This document shows, piece by piece, positions 46,054-57,044 of a stretch of 64,000 nt of DNA. Origin of the DNA: Mesostigma viride. Taxonomy: Eukaryota > Streptophyta > Mesostigmatophyceae > Mesostigmatales > Mesostigmataceae. The stretch covers positions 1-64,000 of the forward strand of contig RPFO01000452.1 of NCBI GenBank assembly GCA_009746045.1, read 5' to 3'. The notes below the pieces were generated by a model that saw nothing but the letters and a program-made list of their open reading frames with translations, was not told where the DNA came from and searched no databases. How positions within the stretch are numbered: the first letter of the stretch is position 1; every line of letters starts with the position of its first letter. The position numbers were made by a program, and so were the translations under genes.

Positions 46054-46645
46054 CCGGTGTAGTAGGCGGTAATCTGCAGGTATGACAACGAGGACAACAG
46101 GAGCAATAAAGAGTTAGATAGCGAAAAAAGGTGTCCCATTCCGGGGGTTATGCTGGGGGAAAGCCTGCATTGCACCGTCCGTGACTGCAATGTCAGGTTG
46201 GGTCTGTATCGGGTGTCATGGTGACTTCCGGTCACCGAGTTATGCGAGAGCCTGTTCCTCAGCAGGATCGCATGGTTAAAGGTGTAAAGGGTGAGTAGAA
46301 ACAGCACTACCAGGAAGCGTCCAGCTTCCTGAGCTGTTCTACCACTATTCCAGGTCCATTTGTAGTGAGCCGTCACGCTATTCTGTATGCCTCTAGGCAT
46401 CAGCCGTACTTCCTGTACGCCTTGCCAGCCGACATCACAGATAGCGCATGGCGGCTCAAGGACCAAATGAAAGTTGCTTATATGGGTATCGTTAGACGCA
46501 CCTTTTCACGGCGAATCCGTTGGTATGTCGCTGGTCGCGGATGGCCGAAGCTATCGCCTGCTATCCTCTACGCCGCCATAGCCTCGCTACGATTTCCTAC
46601 GATAAACTTGTAATGGGTATATTTTAATAGCTGCGCCTTTTTTTT

Positions 46646-46850
46646 CGGGGAAATGGGTATATTTTATTAGCCAATTATGGACCAAAGAGGTGAGAGGGGA
46701 AATGAGTATCAGCGAATCCTAATGAAGGTGGGCACACACACGTGTGGCGGTGACAGGTGAAAGGCTAATAGGGCGCGTTATTAGACCAGGGAAGCCATAA
46801 AAATTTGGACCTCATTCCCGATTTGTGCGTGTCATCCTTGCGCAGGGGCC

Positions 46851-46882
<32 letters not shown>

Positions 46883-46902
46883 TCGTATTTGTACCGAAGT
46901 AC
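46646..46902 (-). mobile_element. U6 snRNA-LINE chimeric retrocopy
   Basis: On the minus strand: U6-like sequence 46902-46799, then at once a copy of the L1 3' end (ATGGCTTCCCTGGTCTAATA corresponds to the ORF2 end near 39,985), ending near 46,646 in the A-rich tail. The 15-bp duplication TACTTGGCTTGCGCC (39870-39884 and 46916-46930) brackets it once the later L1 is removed. This is the structure left when the reverse transcriptase jumps from LINE RNA to U6 RNA. Confidence 0.85.
46799..46902 (-). ncRNA. U6 spliceosomal snRNA sequence (retrocopy, probably not an active gene)
   Basis: The minus strand begins with the 5' stem-loop GTACTTCGGTAC. It then has ATAAAATTGGAACGATACAG, the ACAGAGA box, GATTAGCATGGCCCCTGCGC, AAGGATGACACGCACAAATC and the terminal GTCCAAATTTTT. 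These are the invariant U6 elements, full length at about 104 nt. In the spliceosome U6 pairs with U4, U2 and the 5' splice site. Because the sequence is fused to a LINE 3' end and bracketed by a target duplication, it is read as a retrocopy. No USE/TATA promoter was confirmed upstream. Confidence 0.88.
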
Positions 46903-47099
46903 AAAACGTTAAAAGTACTTGGCTTGCGCCTTACGATAACCAGCATGTCGGTTGATGGCATTATCGTGAGCATTTTTCATCTTATCTAACAGTTCACGTA
47001 CGCCATCCACAGTACGTATCACGAGACACATCATCCTTGTCCCGAAGGGGACTAGCCAAGAGAGATGAGGTAGGGGTAAGAAGAGGTTGTCTACCAGTA

Positions 47100-48100
47100 T
47101 CTAGGAAGAAATGAAGAAGGGGGTAATAATATAGCCGGCCGTGGGCAGCCTGAGGACAGTTGTTAAGGGAAAACTAGTCCACAAGGCACAAATAGACCTC
47201 CCAACTGAATCACTACCAGAACCATCCACGTAGTGCCTAAGGGCTTCTTCTACTAGTTACCCTATTTAATCTTTCTACCAGGTGATCTCGAGGAAGATGA
47301 GTCATGAGTGGTAGGCAGTACCAAAAGTAACCTTAGTACCGATGGCAGTAAAGAATTGTTGCCAGAACTCAGAGGTAAATAATTTATCTTTATCAGAAAT
47401 AAACTGCCTGCTGAAGCCATGGTACCCGCCTATATACGCTAAATTTAAATATAGACTCGGAGCACGATCGCGTGCGGTGAGGTCCAAGGGGCAGGGTACT
47501 AAACGACAACGTCGTGTGAGGCGATCTATGAACACCCGACCAGGATCTGCGCATTGCCATTACCGGCACTAGCATCAGAACCGACTTCCTAAAGGGACCC
47601 ACACTGAAATCCGGCATCATAATGGAATAAACTTTTGTGTAATTATTTTTCTAATGAGATTAGCATAGTAAGTACTCCGTGGCATGCCTTTGCGCATGAC
47701 ACGCGCAAGTACTTACTTCAGTTACTTACTTACTTACTTACTTGTAACTTACTTACTTATAATGGAATCGATCCCAAGGCATTATAGGATCAGGGAGCGG
47801 GTACGAGGTTCTGCTATCTGACCCACAAAACTAGGTTTCATCTCCCATGGGATGATTGACAAGTCCTAACATATTCATCCACGTCACTGAGGACGGAGCC
47901 GGGGCCAGAAGTATGAACGTGTTACTAAATTCCACACATGCTTCCCGCCCTGGTGAGCAGCTTAATCATGTAACTCAACCAACAAGGACGAGCGGCAGAG
48001 AGGGGAACATACAATTAACGCCACTGCGGAGGATCATCTTTTAACAGCACATACAAGAAACCACCCACGAACTTAAACGGATACTTCCCAAATTGTTGAG
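47100..48100 (-). pseudogene. Ty3/Gypsy pol remnant: integrase Zn finger and core
   Basis: On the minus strand, with frame changes: FGKYPFKFVGGFLYV (about 48,080); the HHCC integrase finger part HQGGKHVWNLVTRSYFWPRL, then DVDEYVRTCQSSH (48,000-47,850); YPLPDPIMPWDRFH (47,790-47,770). After the LINE insert comes the catalytic core with FIDRLTRRCRLVPCPLDLTA, FISDKDKLFTSEFWQQFFTA and GTAYHS (47,530-47,310). Degraded ERLNRVT and EEALRHYVDGSG follow toward 47,150. The Asp of FISDKD is one of the usual integrase catalytic acids. Multiple shifts and stops make it inactive. No LTRs were found around it. Confidence 0.8.
47629..47758 (+). mobile_element. Short 3' fragment of the (TTAC)n LINE inserted in the Ty3 remnant
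   Basis: About 130 bp: the LINE 3' UTR end with hairpin (GTAAGTACT...AGTACTTAC) and about ten TTAC units with breaks. ATAATGGAAT flanks it on both sides (47619-47628 and 47759-47768). Confidence 0.9.
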
Positions 48101-48390
48101 GGTGTGAGGATATATTGCGGCTAAGGCGGCCTCCGGCTCCGTGCATGGCTGTAAACCTACTAACTAATAAGACGCTCTAAGTCTGACGTCGGGGTAGCTA
48201 CCGAGGTATGGCCGTATCTATAGAAGGATTGAACAAGTCACCCATGCACAGCTTTGCCAAAAAGGAGAGGTGGACTGAGTTAGAATACGAATGACCGACT
48301 TGGTATAATGCTTGAGAACACGGTGTGCTGAGAGCAATGAATTGCTTGGTTCATTAGAAAATAGGTTTACCCTTTATCAACGTTCCTCTC

Positions 48391-49638
48391 TGTATGAGGG
48401 GTCCACCACTTCGGTGCGCACTCAACACGGCATTACCCCGCCCTGCCCACTGCAGACCGGCGTCTGGCAGGGTTGCGTCCTGTCGCCGTACCTGTTTATT
48501 ATTGTAGTGGATTATGTTATGCGCCAGGCACGTGCTCGCTTTGCTAGCATTGCAGGCCGTGCCCCTGGCCTAGCGATCACGAACGAGCTTGGGGAAGGGG
48601 GGCCGACTAACAAGCAGAATTTACTAGCTGACCTCATTTATGCCGACGACATCACGCTCATCGAGAAGCCGGAGTCTGCCCAACTTTGGCTGGACTGCCT
48701 GGCGCTCGAGGCTCGGGCGGTTGGTCTAGAAATCAGCCCCAAAACGGAGGCCCTGGCCCTCGGCATGGCAGGGCCCCCACCCACACTCCGCCTCTTAGAC
48801 GATGCCGAGGTCAACTACCCTCCTTCAGGCCGCTTCAAGCTGCTCGGCAGTTGGCTTCCCGACTGCGAGGACGACATGACGACACGGATCGGCATGGCGT
48901 GGGCGCACCTCCATGACCACCGCCGCTGGTGGAGCAACCCCGCCCTACCCCGGATCGTCAAGCGTGACCTCTTCAAGGTCGTCATTCTGACGATCCTGAC
49001 CTACGGCGCCGAGACGTGGACACTGATGCAGGAGCTGGAGCAACGACTCGACGGCGCCGTCACCAAGATGCTGCGCAAGGCCCTTAATATCCCCTTTGGT
49101 TTGCACATTAGTAATGAGGATTTGTACGCTGATTTGCCCTATGTTTCCCACATTATTAGGCACAGGCGCCTGGGCCTAGCCGGGCACCTGGCCCGCACAG
49201 ATCAGGTAGATACATCAGATAGACTAGCTGGCACCAAGCCCGCCCAGCCTGGGCGATATGTCCTCACCTGGCGTGCCCCCGGCCGCGCGCGGCAGGGCCG
49301 CCACCCGTGGACTTTTCGTGATAGACTCGGCATGGACATGTGCTACACTAGACGTGACGGGCTCACCCCCGGGCAGCCTCTTGGTTTGTCTGTAATATGG
49401 AGGCAGATGGTGCGCAAGGATAGATGGCAAGTAGTGATGAAGGAGACCACCCCCAAGCCTGTGGGGGCTCCGCGTGTGACCAAGTATGGCATTCATAGCG
49501 ATTCGGGCCGCGGTGCCCACACCCCTGTAACTAGGACCTAGATAGCTTATACCATCCATTCCATCCCATGTTCCCCTCCCACTGAGGACTTATGCTCACG
49601 TGACGCAGTCACGTGTCTATTAATTAATTAATTAATTA
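48391..49638 (+). mobile_element. 5'-truncated (TTAA)n-tailed LINE, 12-bp target duplication
   Basis: AACGTTCCTCTC stands at 48379-48390 and 49639-49650. The insert starts in mid-RT (YEGSTTSVRTQHGITPPC) and stays open to the ORF2 stop at 49541. It contains QGCVLSPYLFIIVVDYVMRQ, LIYADDITLIEKPE (RT active site), LTYGAETWTLMQELEQRLDG, ISNEDLYADLPYVSHIIRHR and LGLAGHLARTDQVDTSD. The 3' UTR has the hairpin CACGTGAC-GCA-GTCACGTG (49597-49615) directly before an ATTAATTAATTA tail. The open frame and intact duplication mark it as the youngest insertion of its family in the window. Confidence 0.92.
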
Positions 49639-49650
49639 AACGTTCCTCTC

Positions 49651-50249
49651 ACTGGCTGCGCCGCCAGTGACCGTACGTTGGGTGCAGACGGCGTAGGCCC
49701 GAGGCCGCACGATGACAGGTCGTAGTCTAGTCACTGCATCGTGTGATCACAGATCAATGCACGCTGCAGTACGGTCCCTATCTAGGATACTCTAGTACCG
49801 TCCAATGACAGGACACTACGTATACTGGGTACTAACATCTGTCACGTACCCCAGTACCCAAAGTACCTATCTAGGGAAACGTATGCGACTCGACTAGCAT
49901 TCCTATCTGCATAGCCCACGTGGTATTTATATTCACATACCAACGTAGGTTTACAAGGCTTATTCATACGTTGTATTCACAATGCCTTTGAGACTTAGTC
50001 TGCAGCAAAGCATGGAGACTAACTGACTGGTCAGTAGGAACTACACTGTCGTACGACTTCCCCGCTCTAGTAGAAACATGGCTAAGAAGCACAGAAATTT
50101 TATTTATAATACTCCCCCCCACACGTACAGAGAGGCATCCCTATGGGCACTAACTGTGCCGGGCTCGATCGTTTGCAAGGATCCTTGCAAACCTCTATCT
50201 ATACACTTAAAAGCTTGCATTCATGGAGAATCTCATTGCCTCAAACGAT
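49651..50249. other. Intergenic, no gene seen
   Basis: Unique-looking sequence. It contains CTAGGGAAACG and repeated GTAC words but no open frame with protein features. Confidence 0.4.
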
Positions 50250-52895
50250 GATGTTCTCACTGCATGAGCTGCTTGACGGCACCGTCACTCGAATGCTCCG
50301 TCAATCGTCATATCCTCGGCGTCCGCTACCAAGAACGCCGCACCCGGGCCGAGCTCTACTGCGAGCTCCCTCTTGCCACCCATACCATCCGACACCGCCG
50401 CCTCCTCTTTGCCGGCCATCTTGCCCGAACAGACCAGGTGGATACCGATGTGGGCCCTGCCAGGGGACATGACACCCAAAAAGGGCACTTTTCTGGAAAC
50501 CATACCTAGGCATGTGATAAAAATCCAGTCATGATGGGGGACCATAAATATGATTGCAAAAAAAAAATTCCAACCGCTTGGGCGGGTACTACCCCCCACC
50601 ATGTGACAGTTATGTGCTAAAAATAGAAAAAGACGCTATTTTTGGCCAATTTTCCCTAGAACAATGGGCGAACCCAATGTGGCCAAATCATATATTCCCA
50701 TCTAATTGCAACCCTTGCCATTAATTCCAGCTAGTTTGCAGGTCAGAATAACCATGTTTAGACACATTGAAATAATTTAGCCCAAAACACGTATTTTTTG
50801 GTGCCTAAAAAAATATATCAAATCATAGACATATGCAATGGGGTCAAATCTTATATTCAAAATTGGCCCAGGGTTGCAATCACACAGCCCCAAAGTTTCA
50901 GCTCATTCTGACCACGTTTACCCACATTGAAATATGGTCATGTGCAAAAAAAATTTGATCGCTTTTTGTGGTTTGGAGCTCAAACACCACCACAAAGACA
51001 CCCTTGCCCACCACAAACTGGGCCAAAACAAGTGCAATTAATTAAATTAATGTATCACGAAGCTTGCCACCAAATTACAGGTCATTCTGACCTAGTTTGC
51101 CCATATTACATCTTGTTATAGCTGCCAGCCTGCATGCTTGGTGCACCATGACATGAGGCGATACCATGAGCACATTCCTAAGCTTGCCCCCTGCAAATGG
51201 GGCAGAACCACGAAAAACAAATGCTAGATGCTTGAAGAAAACAACCACCAACTCTTTAACCATTATGAGCAGGTATGACCGCTTGCGGGAATCACTCATA
51301 GCCAACACCATGTCATGACGCTTATGGATAAAAGGTGCATCCTTCATAGCCATAACGACCTGATCCCTGTCATCTAGGAAGTACAGGCCATGTTTAATGG
51401 AGGCTAAACAGGTGGGGATGTGATAAGTAACTCACATAGTCTCACCTTCCATACAACAACCTTGTTTTCCAGCAGGCTGAAGAGCCATGACAGGCGTTTG
51501 TGAGCTCGCCAGCTCCTTGCAACTGTGATGCCGCTCCCAGGCAGCTAGGGTCCTTGACTACGCAATATAGAATGTCTATACCGACGTGTGAAAACCTCCA
51601 TACAGGAAGCGTAGCAAAGCCAGATAACTGCCCGATCAATTCTGGGTAGCTTTAGGAAGCATGGCATACGTAGCGTAAGGAAAACCATTGAAAGCTGCGG
51701 AAAATCTGATAGCACAACTGTGCACAACAAGTGGAGAACAAAATAGCAAGAAGAACCCAGAAACGGCGCCAAAAGTTTCATGCCAGGTTCATTACAAGCG
51801 CAAACAGCCTGGGCGGTGACATGCGGCAAATCAACGTACCACGGCCGGCATTATTTCCTACCCAGGCGCGCAAGAAAAGCCAGCCAGCCATGGATGGATT
51901 AACCGCGGATCGCGCAGCTAGGCCTGAACGAAATCATTTTAGAAATGACAGGAAATGTCGACCGCAGATCGAAGACGCTTAGGTTATTTTCATGGTGTCC
52001 GTTACTAAACGGCTCTTACACTGCATCAATACAACCCACGAATATCGAGTTCTACCGGCCGTCGCAGGCACGCATGCTATAGATTATTCATCGCGGCCAA
52101 ATTGTTGGATGAGACCCCCGTGCAAATCTGTACCAACAAAGGCAGCGAATTTGCAAATAATAGTGCAGATCTGGCTATGAAACATCATAATAGAACATCA
52201 CTTTTAACCATCGGCTTAATTTTTCGGCCTGTCGCCCGCCGGATTAGCCATATTTTAACGGAACGCACGTCGCCATGGCCACCTCCGCACGGTGCGCGCA
52301 CTGTGCACCACAATTTCACGGTCCGTCGGTTCCGTCCCGACTTTTTTGGCGCCAAAAAAGTCCCGGGTGTCATGTCCCCGAAAGACGAGCCAACCTGGTA
52401 GACACCTCCTCCTATGGCAGGGTCCCCTTGTCCCATCGCAACCCACTGGCAAACTTGCGCGCGCCGGGCACCGGCGCGGCGCGACCCGGACCTATGTGAC
52501 ACAACTGCTTCAAGATGCAGGGCTTCTGGGACTATCCGTACTCCGCGCCCGCATGATTGACAAGGAGAAATGGGCTGCCATCTGCGATAAGCACCTTCCC
52601 GAGGGGTATGCTCCTGTTTTCTCCCCACGGGCCCCGCGGCCCGTCGCTAGCCAGGGTAGAAGTCCGCAGGTGGAGGTTATTGGTCCTGATCGGGATAGCC
52701 GCTACACTACCGCCTCGTCTGCCATTACAGTAGAGGACAGCTCGGATGAGGATTACATCCCCATCTAGAGTGCTTAACGGTTGGGGGATGATGCAGACGA
52801 CATTTGTCTAAATGTTTGTGTAATTATTTTTCTAATGAGATTAGCTTAGTAAGTACTCCGTGGCATGCCTTTGCGCATGACACGCAAGTACTTAC
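50250..52895 (+). mobile_element. (TTAC)n-family LINE 3' part, interrupted by T1c
   Basis: ORF2 C-terminal sequence (HELLDGTVTRMLRQ, TIRHRRLLFAGHLARTDQVD) runs to 50,462. It resumes at 52,380 as KTSQPGRHLLLW, then LLGLSVLRARMIDKEKWA, ending DSSDEDYIPI and stop at about 52,768. The 3' UTR and terminal hairpin reach 52,895, with hardly any TTAC tail. Frame changes near 50,300 mark decay. Confidence 0.8.
50463..52379 (-). mobile_element. T1c: 1.92-kb T1-family element
   Basis: Ends GGGGACATGACACCC (50463) and, inverted, GGGTGTCATGTCCCC (52379). Inside, on the minus strand, it carries the GGTGCGCGCAC palindrome region (about 52,295) and long similarity to T1b and T1a. No transposase. No TTAA or other duplication is visible at its borders, and removal leaves the LINE frame continuous. 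Confidence 0.85.
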
Positions 52896-53552
52896 TGGGC
52901 GTCCCCAACATCTACTGCTCCAATTTTGGTACTTTTGAAATTCCATGCCTGGAGCGCAAAGTTTGCAATATATGTGCCGTTTGTAGCTCTAGCTCTATAA
53001 TAACCTGACCAACCCCGCATTCCTCAAAGTACTTAGCACTTGTTGCCTATTCTCATTATGCGAATCACATGATTAGGATGTGCTTCATGATTGCTATTGC
53101 TCGAGATTCAATTAAGAATGATTGACATCAATAAATGATGAACCAAATAAACCAAATTAGGCCACTTGACAAGTTCATGATCCATTTAAATTGTACAATT
53201 AAGCGATTAATTAATTCATAAATCATACATTACATGGGATACCCCCGTCGACGAGCTAGTGGTACGTACAATGAAACATTTGAGTTTGTAACATGTCTCC
53301 ATGGATATATACATGTATGCTGGACCTCGCGCATCTCAGCCCTCTAAGAAATGTTATTTGAACTCAGGTCTAGATCTAAATATATACATGATCTGGATAA
53401 TATTATACACTTCCTTAAAAGAGCATGAATCGAGCTTTACAATTCAGGACAAGGAACTCGTTTGCAAATCACGGCTGAAAGGCAAGTGCTCACAACGAAG
53501 CACGTGCTCTCAAGGCTGTCCACCTCGTCCAACCAAGCCCGGGCGAGCTGGC
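52896..53552. other. Intergenic, no supported gene
   Basis: AT-rich DNA between the LINE end and the T3 transposase stop. No terminal inverted repeat for T3 was recognised here. Confidence 0.4.
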
Positions 53553-56500
53553 CTACTCAACAGGTCTCTTCTTGGCCAAGTTCGTGAGCCGTTTCTCGAC
53601 GTCTGTCGGAATGGTCAAGATGGCCTGGCGATTGTTAGCTGGGTTGACAACAATGGTGTGTTCGAACCCCGCGTCCATGCACAGGTAGCAATTGACCAAG
53701 TTTGGCTGTTCAGCTTGCGCATCGGCGTCCATTTTGAACATCGTCGCCATACCCGGAAATCTGTCCCAGTAGCGCACCCCCACCACCCATTGTCCCTTAC
53801 GGAACAACTCCCTATCGACCTTGCCGTTTCTGTCGGCCACTCGCCTCACGAAAGTAGCGGCCACCTGATAAGGCTCCTGCAAGACTTCCGCTAGCCAATA
53901 TGGATGATCTGGATCGTGGGACTCATCACCAGAGTAGGACTCGACGGCAAAAATGTCTCGCAGCTTCAGTCTCCTTCCCATCATCGTCCTCTCTGCCTGT
54001 AGTCTGTTCAGTCGCGTCCCTGCGTGCCCCCCTTGTCCGTTTGGGTTCCTTTGCACTGGCTCCCCCAGTTTGTGGAGCTTCATCCGAGCACCTCCCACAT
54101 TCCAGCCGTCCATGTCGGTCCACTCCTTTCGACAATCCCACCACCTTTCCTCGGCGCACGCACCGCCACAATAGCAGGAATACTGGCGCAGCATTAAGCG
54201 CGTCACATTCGACTTGTCCATGCGCCACCAGTGCGCCTTCTTCACTCCTTTGATTTCGCCGCGCCCTGGGCTGTAAGGAAGCACCTGCGCGTCGAAGACA
54301 AGATTTGCACAAGGGAAAGTTGAAGTTACGAGACCATCGAGCTAGTTGTGTTTTATTAAGCACTCCTGATCGCCAGGACTCCAAGAACGCCCTAGAAACG
54401 ACGGCCGGCGTAACTATTCCCTGAACGAGGACTGTACACTTAATTACCTCGGGGAACTCGAAGAAGTTACGCCTGGTCGTTGTGGTCCCGCCCACCGCCC
54501 CCGACGCCAGATTCTCCACCAACTGGGCGGCCGTCTGTTTGTCCTGGTTCTCTTCCCTGATGTGCCACCTCCTCAACATGCACTTCACAGTCCCACCAGC
54601 TCCATCCACCTCCCCCTTTCCGTGCTGCTCCCCAAAGTAATTCCACTCAAATGACTCCAGGTGCGGATCCTCCGTCAGCAGCCGGGCCACTTCCGCGATC
54701 ACATTCCTTGACTTGAACTGCATGGAGCAATTGTCCGACCACCCAATGAAGCGCTTCACCTCTACCCCTTCTGACCGTAGTGTCGCCAGGATTTTGAGGA
54801 TAGCAAAACGGAGGGCCCGCCCGTCCCTTTTCATTCCGCCCTGTCCGATGAAGTGAAACTCCCTTCTCACGACCTTTCCCGACGCTGGATCCAAGTAGCG
54901 CACGATCCAGGGCATAAGGACGAATGTGACTGGATGCCAATACTGTGCTTGGAGATTGTGATAGGTGTAAGACTGGTAGTTCTCGGCGTAATCTGTGTGG
55001 CATACAAGGTCCCCCACCCGCATCCTTGAGAGACATTCCTTGGAGGCGTCCGCTTGCCACCACGCGTTGAAGCAATGCTGGATGAAGTCCGGCCACTTGT
55101 CCACAATTGCCTCCTTTAGCTCCGTTGGTGTGGACTTGACGTCGACTTGCGTCAATCGCTGCCCACCAGCCTTTGCGATCTCGTCACAGTCGTCCTGCAT
55201 ATGCGCAGTGTGCACATACAGAAAAGACATCAACTTCGACCCACCAATGACCTGTAGAAAGAAAAAAGACAGGACCTCAGGAAAAATTGAAAAAGAAACG
55301 CCTTGGGGCGCAACCACTCCACTAAAAATTACCTCTGGCCCAAGAACTTCAGGAAACATTGCAAAAGAAACGCCTTGGGGCGCAACCACTCCACTAAAAA
55401 TTACCTCTGGCCCAAGAACCGCACCCGGCGGCACATCCTGCATCTCGTATCTGGTCCATGAAATCAGGTGGTTGGAAGCCTCCTCCCGTTCGCATAACAT
55501 GAAGTTCCGAATTCCACACTTGGGAGCCAGGCAAGTGCCCAACACACAAGCCTTACGCCGGATCGAGCAAACCCCCAACTCCTCGCCCAGGTCATGATCG
55601 GGCACCCCTTCCTCGTCGTCCAGCACCCTCCCATGCATGGGCAGATCCTCAAGTTCGCCCTGAAAAGGCTGAACCTGCGGCCGCGACGACCCCACAGACG
55701 ACCTCGAACCTCCCCCCTCCCTCATCCCCTCCACCTCACAAGTAAACTTGTTCACCCACTCTGTCGTGTGAGTGGCTTTGAAAATGGAACATGTGGGCAC
55801 GGACGACCCCACGTCGAGCTGGCTACCATGATCGCACGCGTGGCATTCAGGTCCGCACTCGCATCTGGCATGAAAAGTTGCACGAAATTTGGCCAACCCC
55901 CCAACCATGGACTGCATGGTAGTGTGGTGCTGGCATGCGCACAAGTTCCGCATTTTCCACCGCCCCTTGACGCATGCGGGCATATGCTTGCAAAAAGTAG
56001 TGTATCCCACATGAACTGTGCTCTTCTGATTCGTGCGTAGCATTGACATCCCTGCCTCCGTCTCCAAAATCACCTGATTTCCCCCCCTCACACCCTCCTC
56101 TCCCTCCCCCCCCCCCCCCTCCCTACTGTCCATCCGCCGCGGTGGCTTCAACTCCGGATGGCGGGAAATGAACACTTCGTAAATCTTCGACTTGGAGACA
56201 GTATAGTAGCGCGCACCCTCCGAAAACGCTAGTGTATGTTTGTAATCCTTTCTGGTCCATTCACAATGAACATCCTTCATGTTCGGAGACGCCCGCGTCA
56301 AGTTATCATCCCTCCAGCACGCTTGTATCAGGGCAATGACTTCCGTCGGAAGCTCGTCTTTCCTCCTCCTCCTCTCTGGCGCACTCATCAAAAGGTCGTC
56401 CTCCCCTTCTTCCATTCCATCCCTGTGACCCCGAACAGTTGCGACAAAGCGCCTGTCAATCCCGAACGCGCGCTCCACAATCCTGTCCGGGACGCCCTCC

Positions 56501-57039
56501 ATTGCCTTCGTAACAAGTCCACACAAGGCCCACCTAAGCCCACGATCCTTCTCAGATGTTCCCAAGTCGCCAAAAGCCTTCTTGATGTTATCCCGAAGAG
56601 ATTCCGCCCAATTTTCAGGAAGCCCGCCGTCACAGTTCTTCCTCTTCTTAATGCCGTTGCTCTCCGCCACCATGGCATTTAGTCTTGAAGCTGCGCAAGA
56701 CAGAACCTCCGCGCTCATCTCTGGCGTCCTGTGGTTGTTTGCTTTCACGCGTTCCGCCATGATAGGAAAGATGTCATTGGCAATTTTGTACCCCTTGTTC
56801 TCGATGTACTTGTCGCTCCAGAGACCGCGAAGTGCAGGCTCCCGGTCGTCATTGGACAAGGGACGCGAACCGTCGGAAACGGCCCCCCGCCCCGATCGCG
56901 CCATCAGACTTTGGTCAGACGGCAGCTGATTTTTTTCGCCTCTTAATCCCGCGGCACCGAAAGCCCTGAGGATGAGTAATGATAAATAATCACCATTAAA
57001 GACACGACGAAAACGATGGGCATCAAACAAGAACGACAA
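53553..57039 (-). CDS. T3: DDE-type transposase, superfamily not assigned
   Basis: The minus-strand frame 57039-53926 is 1,037 codons. A likely start is MARSGRGAVSDGS at residue 46 (about 56,904). The N-terminal half has a Cys/His cluster (CECGPECHACDH near residue 395). The probable catalytic core is VCHTDYAENYQ (Asp683), GWSDNCSMQFKSR (Asp769) and FGEQHGKGEVDGAGG (residues 803-816, with acids at 810 and 812). This SD...QFK...HGKG.xDG.GG order is known from a widespread group of uncharacterised eukaryotic transposase-like proteins. Near residue 905 (about 54,320) the frame changes. The true C-terminus continues in 53553-54330: VFDAQVLPYSPGRGEIKGVK, then SCYCGGACAEERWWDC and a long charged tail. 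An in-frame intron lies at residues ~545-596. Apart from the C-terminal shift (intron or indel) the gene looks intact. Confidence 0.78.
55252..55404 (-). other. In-frame intron of the T3 transposase with duplicated 5' splice site
   Basis: On the minus strand the acceptor is TTTCTTTCTACAG at 55,264-55,252. The donor CCAGAG|GTAATT occurs twice, at 55,404 and 55,332, inside a 72-bp direct repeat. Splicing would give ...PPGAVLGPE|VIGGSKLM; use of the second donor would add 24 residues. No stop lies in the intron frame. Confidence 0.7.
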
Positions 57040-57044
57040 GCGTC

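Larger units (their letters stand above)
39893..46631 (-). mobile_element. Near full-length L1-type LINE
   Basis: It encodes ORF1 and ORF2 on the minus strand, with a 5' region (46,631-46,054) and a short 3' end. The 14-bp TGCGCCTTTTTTTT is present at both borders (39879-39892 and 46632-46645), read as the target duplication made when this LINE entered the T-rich tail of an older copy. ORF2 is open throughout, so the insertion is young. Confidence 0.85.

Noticed and set aside
39868..46931. One large LINE with an internal U6 promoter
   Set aside because: The second LINE 3' end directly after U6 and two separate nested duplications fit a chimera plus a later insertion better.
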